Below are positions 11,241 through 23,625 of a stretch of 64,000 nt of DNA, one piece after another. Source of the DNA: Mytilus californianus (Eukaryota; Mollusca; Bivalvia; Mytilida; Mytilidae); contig NW_026262593.1 in NCBI RefSeq assembly GCF_021869535.1, positions 54,487,318-54,551,317 on the forward strand, read 5' to 3'. Made by a program: the position numbers and the translations under genes. The number at the start of each line of letters is the position of its first letter. Position 1 is the stretch's first letter. The notes beneath the pieces were generated by a model. The model worked only from the letters and a program-made list of their open reading frames with translations, made no database searches and had not been told where the DNA came from.

Positions 11241-12584
11241 TACCAAAAATTGCTTAAACGGTAAAGGTTAATAATTTACAAAGACAAATAAAAGTACACT
11301 ATAACACGTTATTAGGATTATAAACAACGTCAGTACCTAGAATCTATACTTCAAGACCATCATGTATTATTTTTGACATTCGGAATATTTATCAACAAGG
11401 TCCTGGTATCTTCCGATGAACTTTTTCAGAAAAAGGACGAGACGTTCTTTGACATAACCCTGGTTCATCAACTTTCTGCTCAGACATTGGTGACGTTTAA
11501 TAAGTCTGAGTAGCAGCTACAAGCTCTTGAATACCGAATGATTTGGGAAATGTATATACCATATGCAGGTGAAGATGGAAGAGTGGGGGTCCCATATTCG
11601 CCGCAAAAACCGGCCATTTTTACCCATAGACAACGAATTTTATAACGCCAGTTCTTTTTATGTTACTTGCATGTAGTTAACTATTCGATAAACAGAACTG
11701 ATTCATAAAAATCACTCGTTCATTATTTTTTTCGGTCTACAGAAGAGCCAAAAGTCGGTCGAAATCAAGTATTTCACACACCACTGGGGACACATTTTCG
11801 CCGTTGTCTTTGATTACTAACAAATTATCAACCAAGTACAGAAAATGGAACAAAAAGTTGTACCATTCAGTTTTTTTTAGATTAAATCCATATTACAAAT
11901 GATTTATTATATTAAAAAAAAAACGAAAAAGAGTTTGCTAATTTTTAATGACTGCGCAAACGTAATTTTCAAGCAAAAAAAAATAGCAAAAAAAATATAA
12001 GATGATCCGTGGATGAAAGACTGAAGAGATTAGAAGAACTAAAGATATTCCCATAGATATAAGCTACCAACAGATAACTCACAATGTATATATGATGTTT
12101 AATACCGTCTCATATGCAACACTGAATATACGTCATTGATTGAATGGCTGCTATCCATTACTGATTGGCATTTTTTTTGGATAACAGAACATTTACTCCT
12201 TTAAAAAACATAAAGGATATTTTACCCTATGATTGATTGTCCTTGTGCTTATTTCGAGATGTCCGTTTTCACAAACTGAATTTTGCATGAATAACGATCT
12301 CTGCTAAATATCACCAGTGACCGTTTTTATATACTAATTCTACATACTCCCCTGATTGACCGGTAAAGTGCGTCTGTAATCAATATGACAACAGACCTTC
12401 TACAGTTGCCGTAGAAGTAGGATATTTTCTTTTGTTCCTGAAAGTGAACTGCAGCGGGTGTCTTGCGGTAGTCCCGTGTTTCTCATTTGTTTTGTAGTTT
12501 TCAGTGTTGAACGTTGTTGAGTGCATATGACTTTGTAGGTCTAGTTTATTATAAAATGAACTAATTTATTGTCAACGAATACAA
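11241..12584. other. Unassigned; contains a 'GAAGAGTGGGG' motif paired with one at 15.66 kb
   Basis: 11579-11625 reads GAAGAGTGGGGGTCCC..TTCGCCG, and 11787-11805 reads GGGGACACATTTTCGCCG. The inverted equivalents (CGGCGAAAATGTGTCC and CCCCACTCTTAC) occur at 15635-15668. No gene recognised. Confidence 0.4.
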
Positions 12585-12760
12585 GCCTTGCAAGAAGCAG
12601 GACCTGCTTACCTTCCGGAAAGTCTGAAGTCGTCACAGTTTTTTTGGGGTTCGTGTTTCTCGTTTGTGTTGAACGTATCTTGTTTATCTGTTTTAGGGTT
12701 TGCATTGATTGCCCTTCCGTTTTTCTAACGCTTCGATTATCAACTCTTCCTTGTCATTAT
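12585..12760 (+). mobile_element. Degenerate RT2 3'-end fragment
   Basis: 'AAGCAGGACCTGCTTACCTT', 'GAAGTCGTCACAGTTTTTTT' and 'GGGGTTCGTG' resemble the 'GGATCTGCTCACCCTTCCGG...GTTTTTGGTGG' stretch in the intact 3' region at 57270-57330, but heavily diverged. Confidence 0.4.
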
Positions 12761-14299
12761 TTCTTTATTCTGTAACAATGCTACACACCACCGGTCATAA
12801 AAATGAAAACTGGTAAAATATTATGCCCATATACCGTGGCCTTTCATTATAACCACTTTAAATTTGTTACCGTTGTCCATGCATGTCTAGAGAAAATTAT
12901 ATAATAAAGAAAGTTTGGACTTTGGTTTTGGTATAATTCAAAGATAATATCATAAATTGTCATGTATTGTCCAATATGTATAGTGCTTTTGAAGGGGTCA
13001 GTATCAAGTTAGGGGTTCAAAAATTCCATGTCTGAAAGAAAGTGAACTCATATTGTCAAAGACTTTCATCGATCGTTTGATGTTGTCCCTAAAAAAATCC
13101 TTGTAGACTGGACAAGTAGAATAATATATACAGAACTAGAAATGGGAGTATAAAAACAGTCATGTTCACTCTTCTAAATGATTGGTGTCAACACAAACAG
13201 GGCACATCCATTGTTCTCCAGGAAATAGCAAACTCAAGTCCACGGTAATCTAATCCTGCCGTTGCAGACAGTTGTAATGGTACCATATTAATGGGCAGGT
13301 GTCTCTGTCATACCACACCCAGAAAATTCCATTTTTTTCATCACTTTTTTGCCTCTAGTGCCGCATACTCCACATTTCTGTATTTTAATCGCTCATTTCA
13401 GTTTAATCGGTCAAAGCAGAGATTTTTAACACATATGTCGCTGGTCAAAAGCAACTTGAGTTATCGCCCGACATACAGAAAGGGGTGACGGACGACCAGA
13501 TATTGTGATTACAAAAGGGAGCCGAAAATAAAGTTTAAGTTTAAAATTATTCTGCAATTTCTTTATTTCTCTCTTTTCTCCAATCACTATACTTTAACCC
13601 AATTGTTTCGTTTTAAGTAGCTCTTCATATGTTTTAGCTCATCTAACACTATTTTTTGGTGGTCATTTTTATATATTATTTGTTGGTTTGACCATCATTC
13701 CCTTTCTCTCTCTCTAGCCCCATTATAAATTTCTTATATCAATTGCTTACCTTCTTTAAAGAGAGAAGCCAATCTACGGCTATAGATGATTTATGACAAT
13801 GCGGAAGATTTGTAATGACCTTCCGTATCAATATCTTGTACATCTTTCCGTACCTATTTTTTTTTTTTTTTTTTTTTTTTATTTCCGTACCTGAGATGAA
13901 AGCATGGTCGTATTGTTCAGCTAACTGATCTGAATATTGTTTATAAATAAATTTCATACTTTCTAAATGTTGGCCATAAACAATTTTAAACCTTTTAAAA
14001 CAATATAAATAAATTCTGTCATTGAAAAAAATTCCTTTTAGAAACAATTATGACTACCAAAATCTATACAATGTTACTAATTTGTAATGATTAAAAATTA
14101 AATCAAATAGCTGTCAGTAAAAGTTAAATAAATGAACTGTTCAAGGGAGACAACAAAGCCAATCTGCCACACTTTTCTCTATCCAATTAGCCAAGCTACA
14201 AATTGGTCATTGTCATACTTTTTACAGACTTAAGAGGTATTGAGTGAAATTTAAATATATATTTATCATTAAACACCATTTGAATACATTTAAATATGT
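12761..14299. other. Unassigned; contains a T24 homopolymer
   Basis: Homopolymer T at 13857-13880, flanked on both sides by TTTCCGTACC, consistent with slippage or a small duplication. No gene or RNA seen. Confidence 0.5.
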
Positions 14300-14410
14300 T
14301 GGTACGAGTTTACAATGGTATGAATTTACCATGGTACGAGTTAGCAGTGGTACGAGTTTGCATTGGTACGAGTTTGTTTTTAGTGGTACGAGTTGACATT
14401 GGTACGAGAT
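14300..14410 (+). repeat. GGTACGAG minisatellite
   Basis: Degenerate units of about 17-24 bp beginning (T)GGTACGAGTT: positions 14300, 14315 (variant GGTATGAATT), 14332, 14350, 14366, 14385 and 14401. The ORFs that cross it are incidental. Confidence 0.85.
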
Positions 14411-16212
14411 AACTATAATTAGAGTGGTGCACGCCCGCTCCGCCCCGCCAATATCCGCAACTGCTGTTTACCCACACCCTCATAGAGGACACATATTTAT
14501 AATATTTCAACCAAGGAAAGACGGGCGTTCAAATACATGTGAAAGTTCAAACGTTGTTTATTGGGCACAATTTCGTATGTTTCGGAATGTCACACTGGGG
14601 CCTCCCGTAGTCGTGCGTGGAATTACAATGATTGTGACGTCAAATGTAAATATTGGCGTCAAAATGAAAGTAGTGAATGATTAAACGTTTTGGCTCATTT
14701 TTGTCATGTAGAACTTTGTTTATACTGAAAAGGTGTATGACATATCAGGTCTGTGTTCAACGCTTAAACGCCTGTCACGGAATAGAAGTTCCTTCATAAT
14801 ATTAGTTCCAAAAGGAAAAAATATTCTGGAATATTATTTCCACAGGAATAAATATTACAGTGTATGTTCCTAACGGAATAAATGGTAAAGAATATTTGTT
14901 CCAAGAGGAATAGATATTATGACATTGTTTATAACAAAGTTTTCAGTGGAACTTCTGTTAGGCGGAACAAATATACGTTGACAACCCAATATATATCGTA
15001 TTAGGTCACTAGCACACCGTGTATCGAATTTATCTTACCGTATATCTTCCCATGTGGTATTAAGACTAGCGGCCTTTCAAAGTGATTTAAAAGACTTAAA
15101 TACTTAATTTTAACATGTTTAAGAACCTACTTCCATTTATCTATACAAAAAACAAATGCCAACAATAACAACGTGTTTGTTTTAAATTTGTTTTATGAAT
15201 GTATTTCAATCGTTTATTACCAGTTTCTTCGTCTTTTTAAACCTTTCAGATGTCATTTTTGTTTTAAAAGGGAAGTAACTCCTTACTAACCCCATATGGT
15301 TGCTAACCGTATATGGTAACTAACCATGTATTTTTTAAGACACCCTATATGAAATATATATGGTCACCACGTGTAGTCGATTAACCAATCATATCCCCAT
15401 AAATCTATAGAAGATAAGATATATCTTTATACACTCGGGGACTTCCGAGGATAATTTGCGAATAAACCAAGTTAATTTAAACGCGAGTCTCGTGTATCCT
15501 TGAAAACATACCACGACAATTAGTTACTGCACATAAGACGGTATGAAACTGCTCAACAATGCTGCCGGACGACTGCAGACATCTTTGTTGGCAATGGGGA
15601 AAAAACGCGACATTTCCCGAACAAAATCATAAAACGGCGAAAATGTGTCCATGGCGCCCCACTCTTACATATTACTACTAAGGTGAGGGAAATTGATAAT
15701 TTCAAAATTAAAATCGTCTCGTTTGTCATAGATTCAATCTGGTACTGAGATGACCGTTTATGTCAAATTCGAGGTATCCTCTTTATTTGTGTAACAATTC
15801 TTTGGAAATAATTCATTTTTATTAAACTATCATGATTTTAGCAACAACAGGCGTTTAACAGATGGATTCCATACTGTTAAAGTAGTGTCATTCCTTTGGA
15901 AATGTTATGGGCACATCATGACCTGGTTTACCGTTATGAAATATTTGTGTCACATATGACCACGGATATGTGTCCTTACAATGAGCAACTTGGCCGATGC
16001 TACATGTGGAGGAGGTTATAATTACCCTCATGGAATAACTGATATGTCATACCTGGGGTTTTGGTCATGGGAATTATGTTGCTCAGTCTTTATTTTGTCA
16101 ATGTAATGTTTTGTAGAAAAAAGAGTTAGTGTACTGTTTTTTACTGTTTTTGTAATGGTTTATAGACTGTCTATACGTCGTTTTTCGTTTGTTTGTATGG
16201 GGGCTGGTTAAG
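14411..16212. other. Unassigned; possible LTR-like segment near 15.3-15.52 kb
   Basis: 14800-14945 has repeated 'GGAATA..ATATT' words. At 15400-15520 a TATA-like stretch, the short palindrome CTCGGGGACTTCCGAGG, AATAAA (15461-15466) and ACCACGACA occur in the order expected of an LTR, but no second LTR, primer-binding site or coding region is present. Confidence 0.35.
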
Positions 16213-16395
16213 GCCATTTCGCTTTTTTGCGATTTCGCTTTTTTGCCTGTCATATTTTATAGGGCGAAAACGCAAAGTCGAAAACGCGAAAACGCGAAGT
16301 CGAAAATGCAAAAACGCGAAAATGCAAAGTCGAAAGCACGAAAACGCGAAATGTTTCACTTCTCGTTTTCGAGTTTTCGCAATTTCGCGTTTGTC
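16213..16395 (+). repeat. GCGAAAACGCGAAGTC minisatellite with inverted flanks
   Basis: 16262-16350 is made of units such as GCGAAAACGCGAAGTCGAAA. The left flank (16213-16246, CATTTCGCTTTTTTGCGATT) and the right flank (16348-16394, CGCGAAAT...TTTCGCAATTTCGCG) are rich in the complementary word. Strong hairpin potential; the overlapping ORFs in three frames simply reflect the repeat. Confidence 0.85.
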
Positions 16396-16511
16396 AATTA
16401 CTGTCCACTTCTGTCAATCAACTTTTATCGGATTTGATAATGATTAATAATTTGAAGATAACCTGACTGAATAGTATTATTTTCATGAACTATTATTTTT
16501 ACTTGTGTATG

Positions 16512-16560
16512 TAATAATAATAATAATATATTTATTTAAAGGGAGAGCCTTCGGGCTCAC
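16512..16560 (+). repeat. Short (AAT)n with 'TATTTATTTAAAGGG' tail
   Basis: A short trinucleotide run followed by TATATTTATTTAAAGGGAG, paralleling the larger (AAT)n plus GACTTTATTTAAAGAGGG at 26143-26225. The shared join suggests the end of a common element. Confidence 0.6.
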
Positions 16561-17264
16561 CTGATATTTACTGTGATAAAGTCAGTATCAAAAACAGAAA
16601 GTCCTTTATTCTATATTTATATCGACATTATTTTTTGACCAGTGATACATTTATACCATGTGATGGTTTCCGATACACGCATTTCGTCTTATAATGTTTG
16701 TGTCATGCAATTCGTTCTTTTCATTGATATATTTTTCATCTTGTACACGGGCTTGTAGTGACTTCAATTTTCTACTTTCACTTTTTTTAAGTAATGGTAT
16801 AAAACATAGGAACTGTAAATTCAGTTTTATTTTTTATTTTATTTTTTTTTTTTAACTTTTTTTTACCTCATCTTTTCTGTTTTCGTTACCATTGAAGAAA
16901 TCGATAACAATTGTTCATGCTAATATAACTAGAAATTGACCACATTATCATAATAACTCATGGAAACTACACATATTTTATGAGGAAATTTCAATTAATT
17001 TCTGAGGCATACGTAAACATTTCTAATGAACTAACAGTTGTAAATTCCAAGTTTATAAATGTATGTATACCGGTTAATTCCGCACAAAATTTGAGATGTT
17101 TGTGAAACAGGATTATCTCTTAGGAGTGAAAAAACACAATTTGATTCTTTATTGTATAACTTGATGTGTAATAAACATTTTAACAGTAGTATGTGCCAAA
17201 GGCTGCGGAATTTATATGTTTGCCTACAGGACAAAAACAGAACAAGGACCAAAATGTATTTCTA
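16561..17264. other. Unassigned intergenic sequence
   Basis: T-rich; poly-T stretches near 16,830-16,865. Nothing recognised. Confidence 0.4.
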
Positions 17265-17580
17265 GTAAACGAGAGGCGAAAGATACTAAAGGAACATTCA
17301 AACTCATAAGTCGAAAATAAACTGACAACGTCATGGGTAGAAAAGAAAAAGACCAAAAAGACAAACATCAGAACATAAAACACATCATAGAAAACTAAAG
17401 ACCGAGCATAATGAACCCCATCAAAAACCGGGGCTGACCTCAAGTGCTCCAGAATGGTAAGCATATCCTGCTCCACATGTGGCATCCGTCGTGTTGCTTA
17501 TGTTTGTACAAACCCGGTGATAAGTCTAATTTGGTAGTTCACATTCGGGGAAATGGAGACGGGTTTTCGGCAATCTAATT
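17265..17580 (-). mobile_element. 5'-truncated RT2 3' end
   Basis: Reverse complement of the 57,180-57,460 region: starts GAGAGGCGAAAGATACTAAA (element 3' end), passes 'AAAAACCGGGGCTGACCTCA' and 'CATATCCTGCTCCACATGTG', and extends to 'ACAAACCCGGTGATAAGTC' and 'CACATTCGGGG'. Noncoding. Confidence 0.8.
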
Positions 17581-20014
17581 AAGATTTATATCTATATTAA
17601 CTCGCATGTTCATATACTAAGTACTAAGATGAAACGTATAATGGTTTCACTTTTGTGACCTTTTGTGACGCAACCACCGACCTTCGAAAGAATTTAAACC
17701 GAACAATCAGAATCGTCCTTGTTATCTTGCAAAGAAATGAATGAAAATGGGTCACGGACATTGGTCGGAAATTTTCTGTTTGCTTTGTGGTATCATACTT
17801 TGAAGACAAAGTATCAAAACTACAGCCTTGAACTGAAATCAAGCCTGCATACAAAGGCACAACCTTCATAAAAGGATAGCTAATTATAAGTTTAAATCAT
17901 GTTGCATGCATGGACCCCATTTTTTTCATTTGATCATGATGTATTTCCTTACATGAAACATATACACTGTTCAATATGTTAGATTGTGGAATTGATAGCA
18001 AGTACTGTAACACATCAAATTAAGATTCATCAGATGGAATTGAAAAATATGGCCGTGTTTACAAAACTAAGAAAAGATAATTTTCTGAAACATAAAATCA
18101 GAGTGTAAAGCGTTATGGTAATCTCAGATAAAATGCTTCAAATATTTGATTATTCAGTTCCTGTCATGCCTTAAAAAATTTCCAGCAGCACAGGTTTGTT
18201 AATCATGACCATAGTTAATTCCTTCTGATGAACCGTCAGGAATATTTTGCTGGAAAAATGAGTATTTTTTTGTAGGAAATATCTTATGTCGTATGAGATA
18301 CAGATCATAGACGATACTCTGTAAGTTGTAAAATCGCATCACAGCAAAATAAATCCATAGCCTTTCAAGACTTAAAATCATTTGGACTAAGGTAATTTAC
18401 TATAAATGTATAATATGTTGATGAAAATATTTTAGTCAGAAAGTAATGAAATGAGAGTCCACACCTCAAGGACTAATCCCAAAATGGATTACTCGAGGGC
18501 CATTGTTTTAATTTCCAAAAAAATATTCCAAGGAGGAACAAACAGGGACAAGAATATATGGGTTCTAGAAATGGACTCACAGTGTCAATTTATACATTTC
18601 CGATAATCTTTCTCTATAAACTAAAACATTCAATAATCAACCGGAGGGACATGTCAATTAAAATGTGTTTGGATAAACTTTACGGAATAGGCAGGGAAAC
18701 CCTAAACAAACATGCATACACATTGTGTCTTCGCCTTTTAGGACCGGAAAAGCTAAATAGTAATAATTATGAAAAAAATAATTAAATGACCAGAGATCGT
18801 TCTGAAATGGAGGTCAAATAATCGTTAAATAGGTTTATTAAAGAGTCAACATCGTTTTGAACATTGTTTAGATACATCTTAATTGATATTTCAGGAGCTG
18901 ATCCTGTACACATTCTTCCCTTGTCTATACAGCTTCATAAAAAGGAATCAGACACAGAAAGTTTGGGGAAATGAAAATTGAGTGTCACTGTGAGTAACTC
19001 ACATACATGCAAGACATAAAGAAATGGCCAGACACATGCTCAGCTTTAGAATCTGTATCAACTGGAAGCAACAGCATTTTCATCAAAAAACGTAAAGAAT
19101 AAGGATGAACTTTTAAACACATTTTGTACCGCTGTAATAATGTTTTCCAAGTTAGAAGTACATGTACTGATCATACAAGTCAGTAAAGTTATCAAAGAAT
19201 ATGAATACCAAAACAAACAGTATGAAAATCCAATAAGTGATTAAACTGAGAAATGTATGGATTTGCAAAACATTTCCCTTTTTGTGCTTGGATTTAATAG
19301 TTATGTGTTTCTCGGGTTTTTTGAAATATGCATTTGGCAATGTTCGGCCGCAAAATAAATAGATATGCCATGAAATGCCAATTGTTTGCTAACAATGAAA
19401 AAAAGCCTTTTTCCTTTATGCACTGTAACAGTCGTATACAGACTTAAAACCAACAGACATTCTGAAAATCTTTCGTAGCAGTGGAACCTAGTCCAAGACA
19501 TTCCATATGTGCAACTCTTTATGAAAACATATTTGAACGATCTGGTTTCCAGGAGAAGTTTAGAAATTAGTTCTACATGTCATGGTGATCATCAGATCAC
19601 AAATGAATCAAGCTGATGTACTTATGAACAAAAAGATTTGTTGTTCATCAATTACATTGTACATGTTGACAGTGCTATAAGTTCATTAAATACAATGCAG
19701 TGCAGAAGAGCAAGTAATAGATATATTTCCTCTGTCTTTATTTGAACGGATAAACCTTTGGGGCCAATGGAGCTATTGCCATCAAGTTGCGTCAGTTGTA
19801 GTTATCTTGAAATTGTGGTTGTAAACCTTTACAAAAATCTCCACTGGATCAATTTCAACCAGAGTTAGCCATGTCAAACTGAATAATCTTAAGGCTATCT
19901 AGAAGAAAAGTTTTTTGTTCCTGCCTATGGACAAACATATGGCCGCCATGGCTTGAAATAGAACCCAAACTAGGGTATGAAGCAAACTAGTTTAACCCCG
20001 CCATATTCTATATG
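17581..20014. other. Unassigned intergenic sequence
   Basis: No gene, RNA or strong repeat recognised. The ORF at 18558-18785 (75 codons) has no motif. Confidence 0.4.
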
Positions 20015-20300
20015 TGCCTGTCCCAAGTCAGGAGCCTGTAATTCAGTGGTTGTCGTTTGTTGCTGTATATCATATTTGTTTTTCGTTCATTATTTTGTAC
20101 ATAAATCAGGCCGTTAGTTTTCTCGTTTGAACTGTTTTACATTTGTCATTTCGGGGCCTTTTAGCAGACTATGCGGTATGGGTTTTAATCATTGTTGAAG
20201 GCTATACTTTGACATATAGTTGTTAATGTCTGCGTCATTTGTTCTCTTGTCGAGAGTTGTCTCATTGGCAATCATACCACATTTTTACATATTTTTATAA
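20015..20300 (-). repeat. Interspersed repeat R1, inverted copy
   Basis: Reads as R1 on the - strand: 'TGGTATGATTGCCAATGAGA', then 'CCTTCAACAATGATTAAAAC' and 'GGCCCCGAAATGACAAATG'. Ends near 'CAGGCTCCTGACTTGGGACA'. Confidence 0.8.
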
Positions 20301-20589
20301 ATTATGTACCACATCTATACTTATATAGATGTTCCATATGCTTTTAACCCACCATTCTCCAAATTAATAAAATTACAACAGGGTTCGTGGCTTGGGACAG
20401 GTACATGAAATGTAATAGGATTAATCTAGTTGTGTGTCGCTTTAGACTTTCGTCGCAAAAAGCGGGACATAGGGATACAATCAGCATAATTAGGTGGTAG
20501 CGTAAACTATTTGAATAAAGTTTTTTATTTCAGAAGGTAGAAGACCTAAATGTTTCATACTTTGTACGCAGATACCTAATGTTTAGATA

Positions 20590-21650
20590 TTAAGTTTCTG
20601 TCTGTCAAATGTCCATTGTCCTTGACCTCATGATTATGGTTCAGTGACTACTTGAATAAAAATTATGCTTTTTTCTCATGTGAAATACTCACTTATTATG
20701 AGTAATAGCTATATAGGATAACTATATTTGGTATTTGGCTTCCTTGCAAGGTATGCATGCCAGACAGGGTTCACCTGACCCAAACCTCATTTTATGGATC
20801 AGTAATCAAGGTTTTAAAAGTTTAAATGGTCAAGTCTGCATCACAGATAATATAAATAATAGGTCAACTATATTTAATTAAGTGTATGGAATTATTGTAA
20901 GGTGTGCATGTCCGACTGGTAGTTTTCATCTGACCTTGACCTTTTTTTCATGGTTCAATGGACATATTTAGTTTTTGTGGTATTGTCAATTTCTCAGATA
21001 CTATAGCATTTGGGCCTCTACATTTGGTGTATGGAATGATTATAATGTGTTACATGTCCGACACTGGCAGTTTTCATCTTACCTAGACCTTTTTTCATGG
21101 TTCAAAGGACGACATTTATTTTTTTATGGTTTGGTCTATTTTTCAGATGATTTAAGCAGTAGTGCCACTATATTTTGCATATGGAATGATAATAAGGTGT
21201 TCATGTCTGTCTTGCGAGTTTCATTTGACCCTAGCCCTCATTTTCATGGTTCATTGATCAATGCTAATTTTTCATGGTTTTGTCAGTTTATCAGATACTA
21301 CATGCGTTAAATATATTGAATGATAGGTATATATTGTACATGTTTGTCTGGCGAGTTGACATGACTTTGTCCTCATTTTCATGGTTCATTGGTCAATGGT
21401 TAGTTTTGGTTTGGTCTGTTTTCTAAGTACTATAAGCAATAGGACCTCTATATTTGGTGTATGGAATGATTGTTAGGTGAACATGTCTGTCTGGTATGGT
21501 TCGTCTGACCTTGTCCTCATCCATGGATCATTGATAATGTTAAGTTTATATGATGCGTGTAGTTAAACTTTCATATTACAGACTTTCAACATACATTCAA
21601 TCATACGTAAAGAGGTGAGACATTTCAGCTTGTACACTCTTGTTAAAATA
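20590..21650 (+). repeat. ~140-bp satellite array (copy B), about seven diverged units
   Basis: Units share 'TTTCATGGTTCA.TGG', 'TATTTGGTGTATGGAATGAT', 'GTACATGTCTGTCTGG' and 'ATCTGACCTTG'. They recur near 20605, 20760, 20915, 21060, 21210, 21350 and 21500. The array finishes with the same unique segment (AGGTGAGACATTTCAGC) as copy A. The 111-codon ORF at 20975-21310 spans the units and has no motif. Confidence 0.82.
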
Positions 21651-22974
21651 TAGCTATTAAACCTTCCCACTCTTGTTTATCTAGATTAGAAGATTAATAA
21701 AAGGTACATACAAGAACAAATAATAAAATTCAGATCTATTTATGACATTTTGCTTGGATGTCTTCCTATGAAGGAAGGTTTCCAGCAAACGAGCAGTACA
21801 AAAGTCAATTATTATGACTATGATAGACCAATATTGGTTATTGGTACATATGTATCCCCTACATCATGGGAGTAATATCGGTAATAATAATGTAATATAT
21901 CCCAGCATACGACCTAGATTTTTACCGCGTAATAGATACAAAATACCCCTCCCCCCTTCCCTAGGACAGTAAGCCACCCCTCTACCAACTGAGCTAAAGA
22001 AGCACTTTACCAGAGTAGTTAATGGAGGACAGTTATTCATCTACAAGATAAGCAGAGGTAATACTTAGAACTTATACATGTCCCATTCCAAACGATGTCT
22101 AGTTTCACCACTTGGTTTAACAGTTTCCTTGTTAGGTGCAACCCTCTATCAAGGAAATCATGATAGGAAATACAAGCCCTGGAATATCGTATCAACCGGG
22201 AGATATATACTCAGTAAAAAACAAAATGAAATCTTCAAACTCATCACACAGTTGTAAATAAAATCCCATTATATAACCTTATTTACAATTAACAGTAGCA
22301 CCGCCGACTAAATTGTAAACAGTAAAATTATAATTATTATCGTATTCCCTTTTTTTTAATTTTAATTCGATTAAAGTCGATAAACCATTAAATTCATATA
22401 GCTGTTTCGATTGTGCTAACCTATGTTGCGGGTAAAAATGTATTATTAAAGTGCAATCTTGTATCTCAACATGATTAGTTGATTAAAAAAAAAACGTATA
22501 GGTCATCTAAACATGACCCCTTAAAGATCTCCTACATCACGACAAGCATGTCAAATGGAGCAGACTACAAAGTCGGACTTATCAGAATCAAAACTCACAA
22601 AACTGGGTCGATGTCACTGTTGGTGGACGTTTCGTCCCCGAGGGTATCACTAGACCAGTAGTAAGCACTTTTGCGTTGACATGAAATATCATGATATATT
22701 GATATGTTCCTTTTTTACTTAAATTTACTGCTTAAAAAATATTGACTTTTTTCGACACTCTCAGGCTTTTACCCCAGCTATAAATTTTCTGAGCAGTATT
22801 AGATTTTCTTTGCTTTTAAAGCTCTACAACTTTGTATTTGACTTTGACATCAAAATGCAACTGTTTTAATCCGAGAACCATATATTAGCCTTATTTAGAC
22901 GAAACGCGCGTCTTGCGTATGGAATTTTAAGCCTGTGATCTTTTATGAGTTGTATTCATAATTTTCATTCCTTT
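21651..22974. other. Unassigned intergenic sequence with a tRNA-like fragment
   Basis: Contains the tRNA-like piece at 21955-22003. 'GACGAAACGCGCGTCTTGCG' near 22900 is a phrase of a diverged repeat. No gene seen. Confidence 0.4.
21955..22003 (-). pseudogene. tRNA-like fragment with A box (pseudo-tRNA or SINE head)
   Basis: The - strand reads TTTAGCTCAGTTGGTAGAGG, a classic tRNA 5' half with A box. No clean acceptor stem and no intact B box follow; 'GGTCGTATGC' near 21912 is the nearest weak match. Likely a tRNA pseudogene or decayed SINE head. Confidence 0.45.
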
Positions 22975-23130
22975 TTTAAATGCGGAGGAAGATCTGCTTA
23001 CCCTTCCAGAGCACCTGAGATCACCCACAGTTTTTGGTGGGGTTCGTGTAGCTCTAAATTTTTTGTTTTTCCTACGTTGCGTTTTGTGGCTGTTGGTCAT
23101 TTCGTTGTTTTTCGTTTTTGGTAAACATAT
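22975..23130 (+). mobile_element. RT2 3'-end fragment
   Basis: 'GATCTGCTTACCCTTCCAGA', 'GCACCTGAGATCACCCACAG' and 'TTTTTGGTGGGGTTCGTGT' match the RT2 3' region at 57270-57340. Confidence 0.75.
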
Positions 23131-23194
23131 TAAAAATTTGGAATTTGAAAACATTTGTTCTAACTTTGAAAAAAATGTCTTCGAAATCTTAAAA

Positions 23195-23450
23195 GAATCG
23201 GGTCTGAATGGGGTTTACAGAAGAGTAGAGAATAACGGGTCAATAGTACAGAAACATGGCCAAAATAAATAAAGAATAGAGAAAAAAATAGGCATACAAA
23301 ATATAGAATAGAGAATAATGGGGTTTTTAAATACAAAAAAGAAAGAATTATTAGGAAAACAAATAAAAAAAAGAGAAAATGACCAAAAAGATAGAAAAAA
23401 AAAAGAATACAGAATTGAAGGATCCCCCATCCTGGCCCTCTTGGACGACT
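23195..23450 (+). repeat. MITE-like repeat R8 ('TACAGAATAGAGAATAATGG' family)
   Basis: Opens CGGGTCTGAATGGGGTTTAC and closes GATCCCCCATCCTGGCCCTC, imperfect inverted ends. The interior is A-rich with repeated AGAATAGAGAAAA words. Relatives: 33880-34165 (-), 40640-40860, 47045-47410. Confidence 0.7.
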
Positions 23451-23548
23451 TCGAATAATTTTATTTTAGTTTAAACATATTTAATTTACTCAAAGTAAAT
23501 TGAATTGGATCGACACAAGTAAACCATAACTATGAATATATTCTTAGG

Positions 23549-23625
23549 AGATGTGGTATGATTGCCAATGAGACAACTATCCACCAGAGTTTAAATGAAG
23601 TGGATGTAAGCAATTATTAAGTCAG
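23549..23625 (+). repeat. R1 fragment
   Basis: 'GTGGTATGATTGCCAATGAG' through 'AATGAAGTGGATGTAAGCAA', matching 4302-4370. Confidence 0.85.

Noticed and set aside
16171..16447. ORFs in three frames as small basic proteins
   Set aside because: All are translations of the GCGAAAACG minisatellite.
20975..21310. 111-codon ORF as a gene
   Set aside because: It lies wholly in the ~140-bp satellite and has no motif; no splice or start context.
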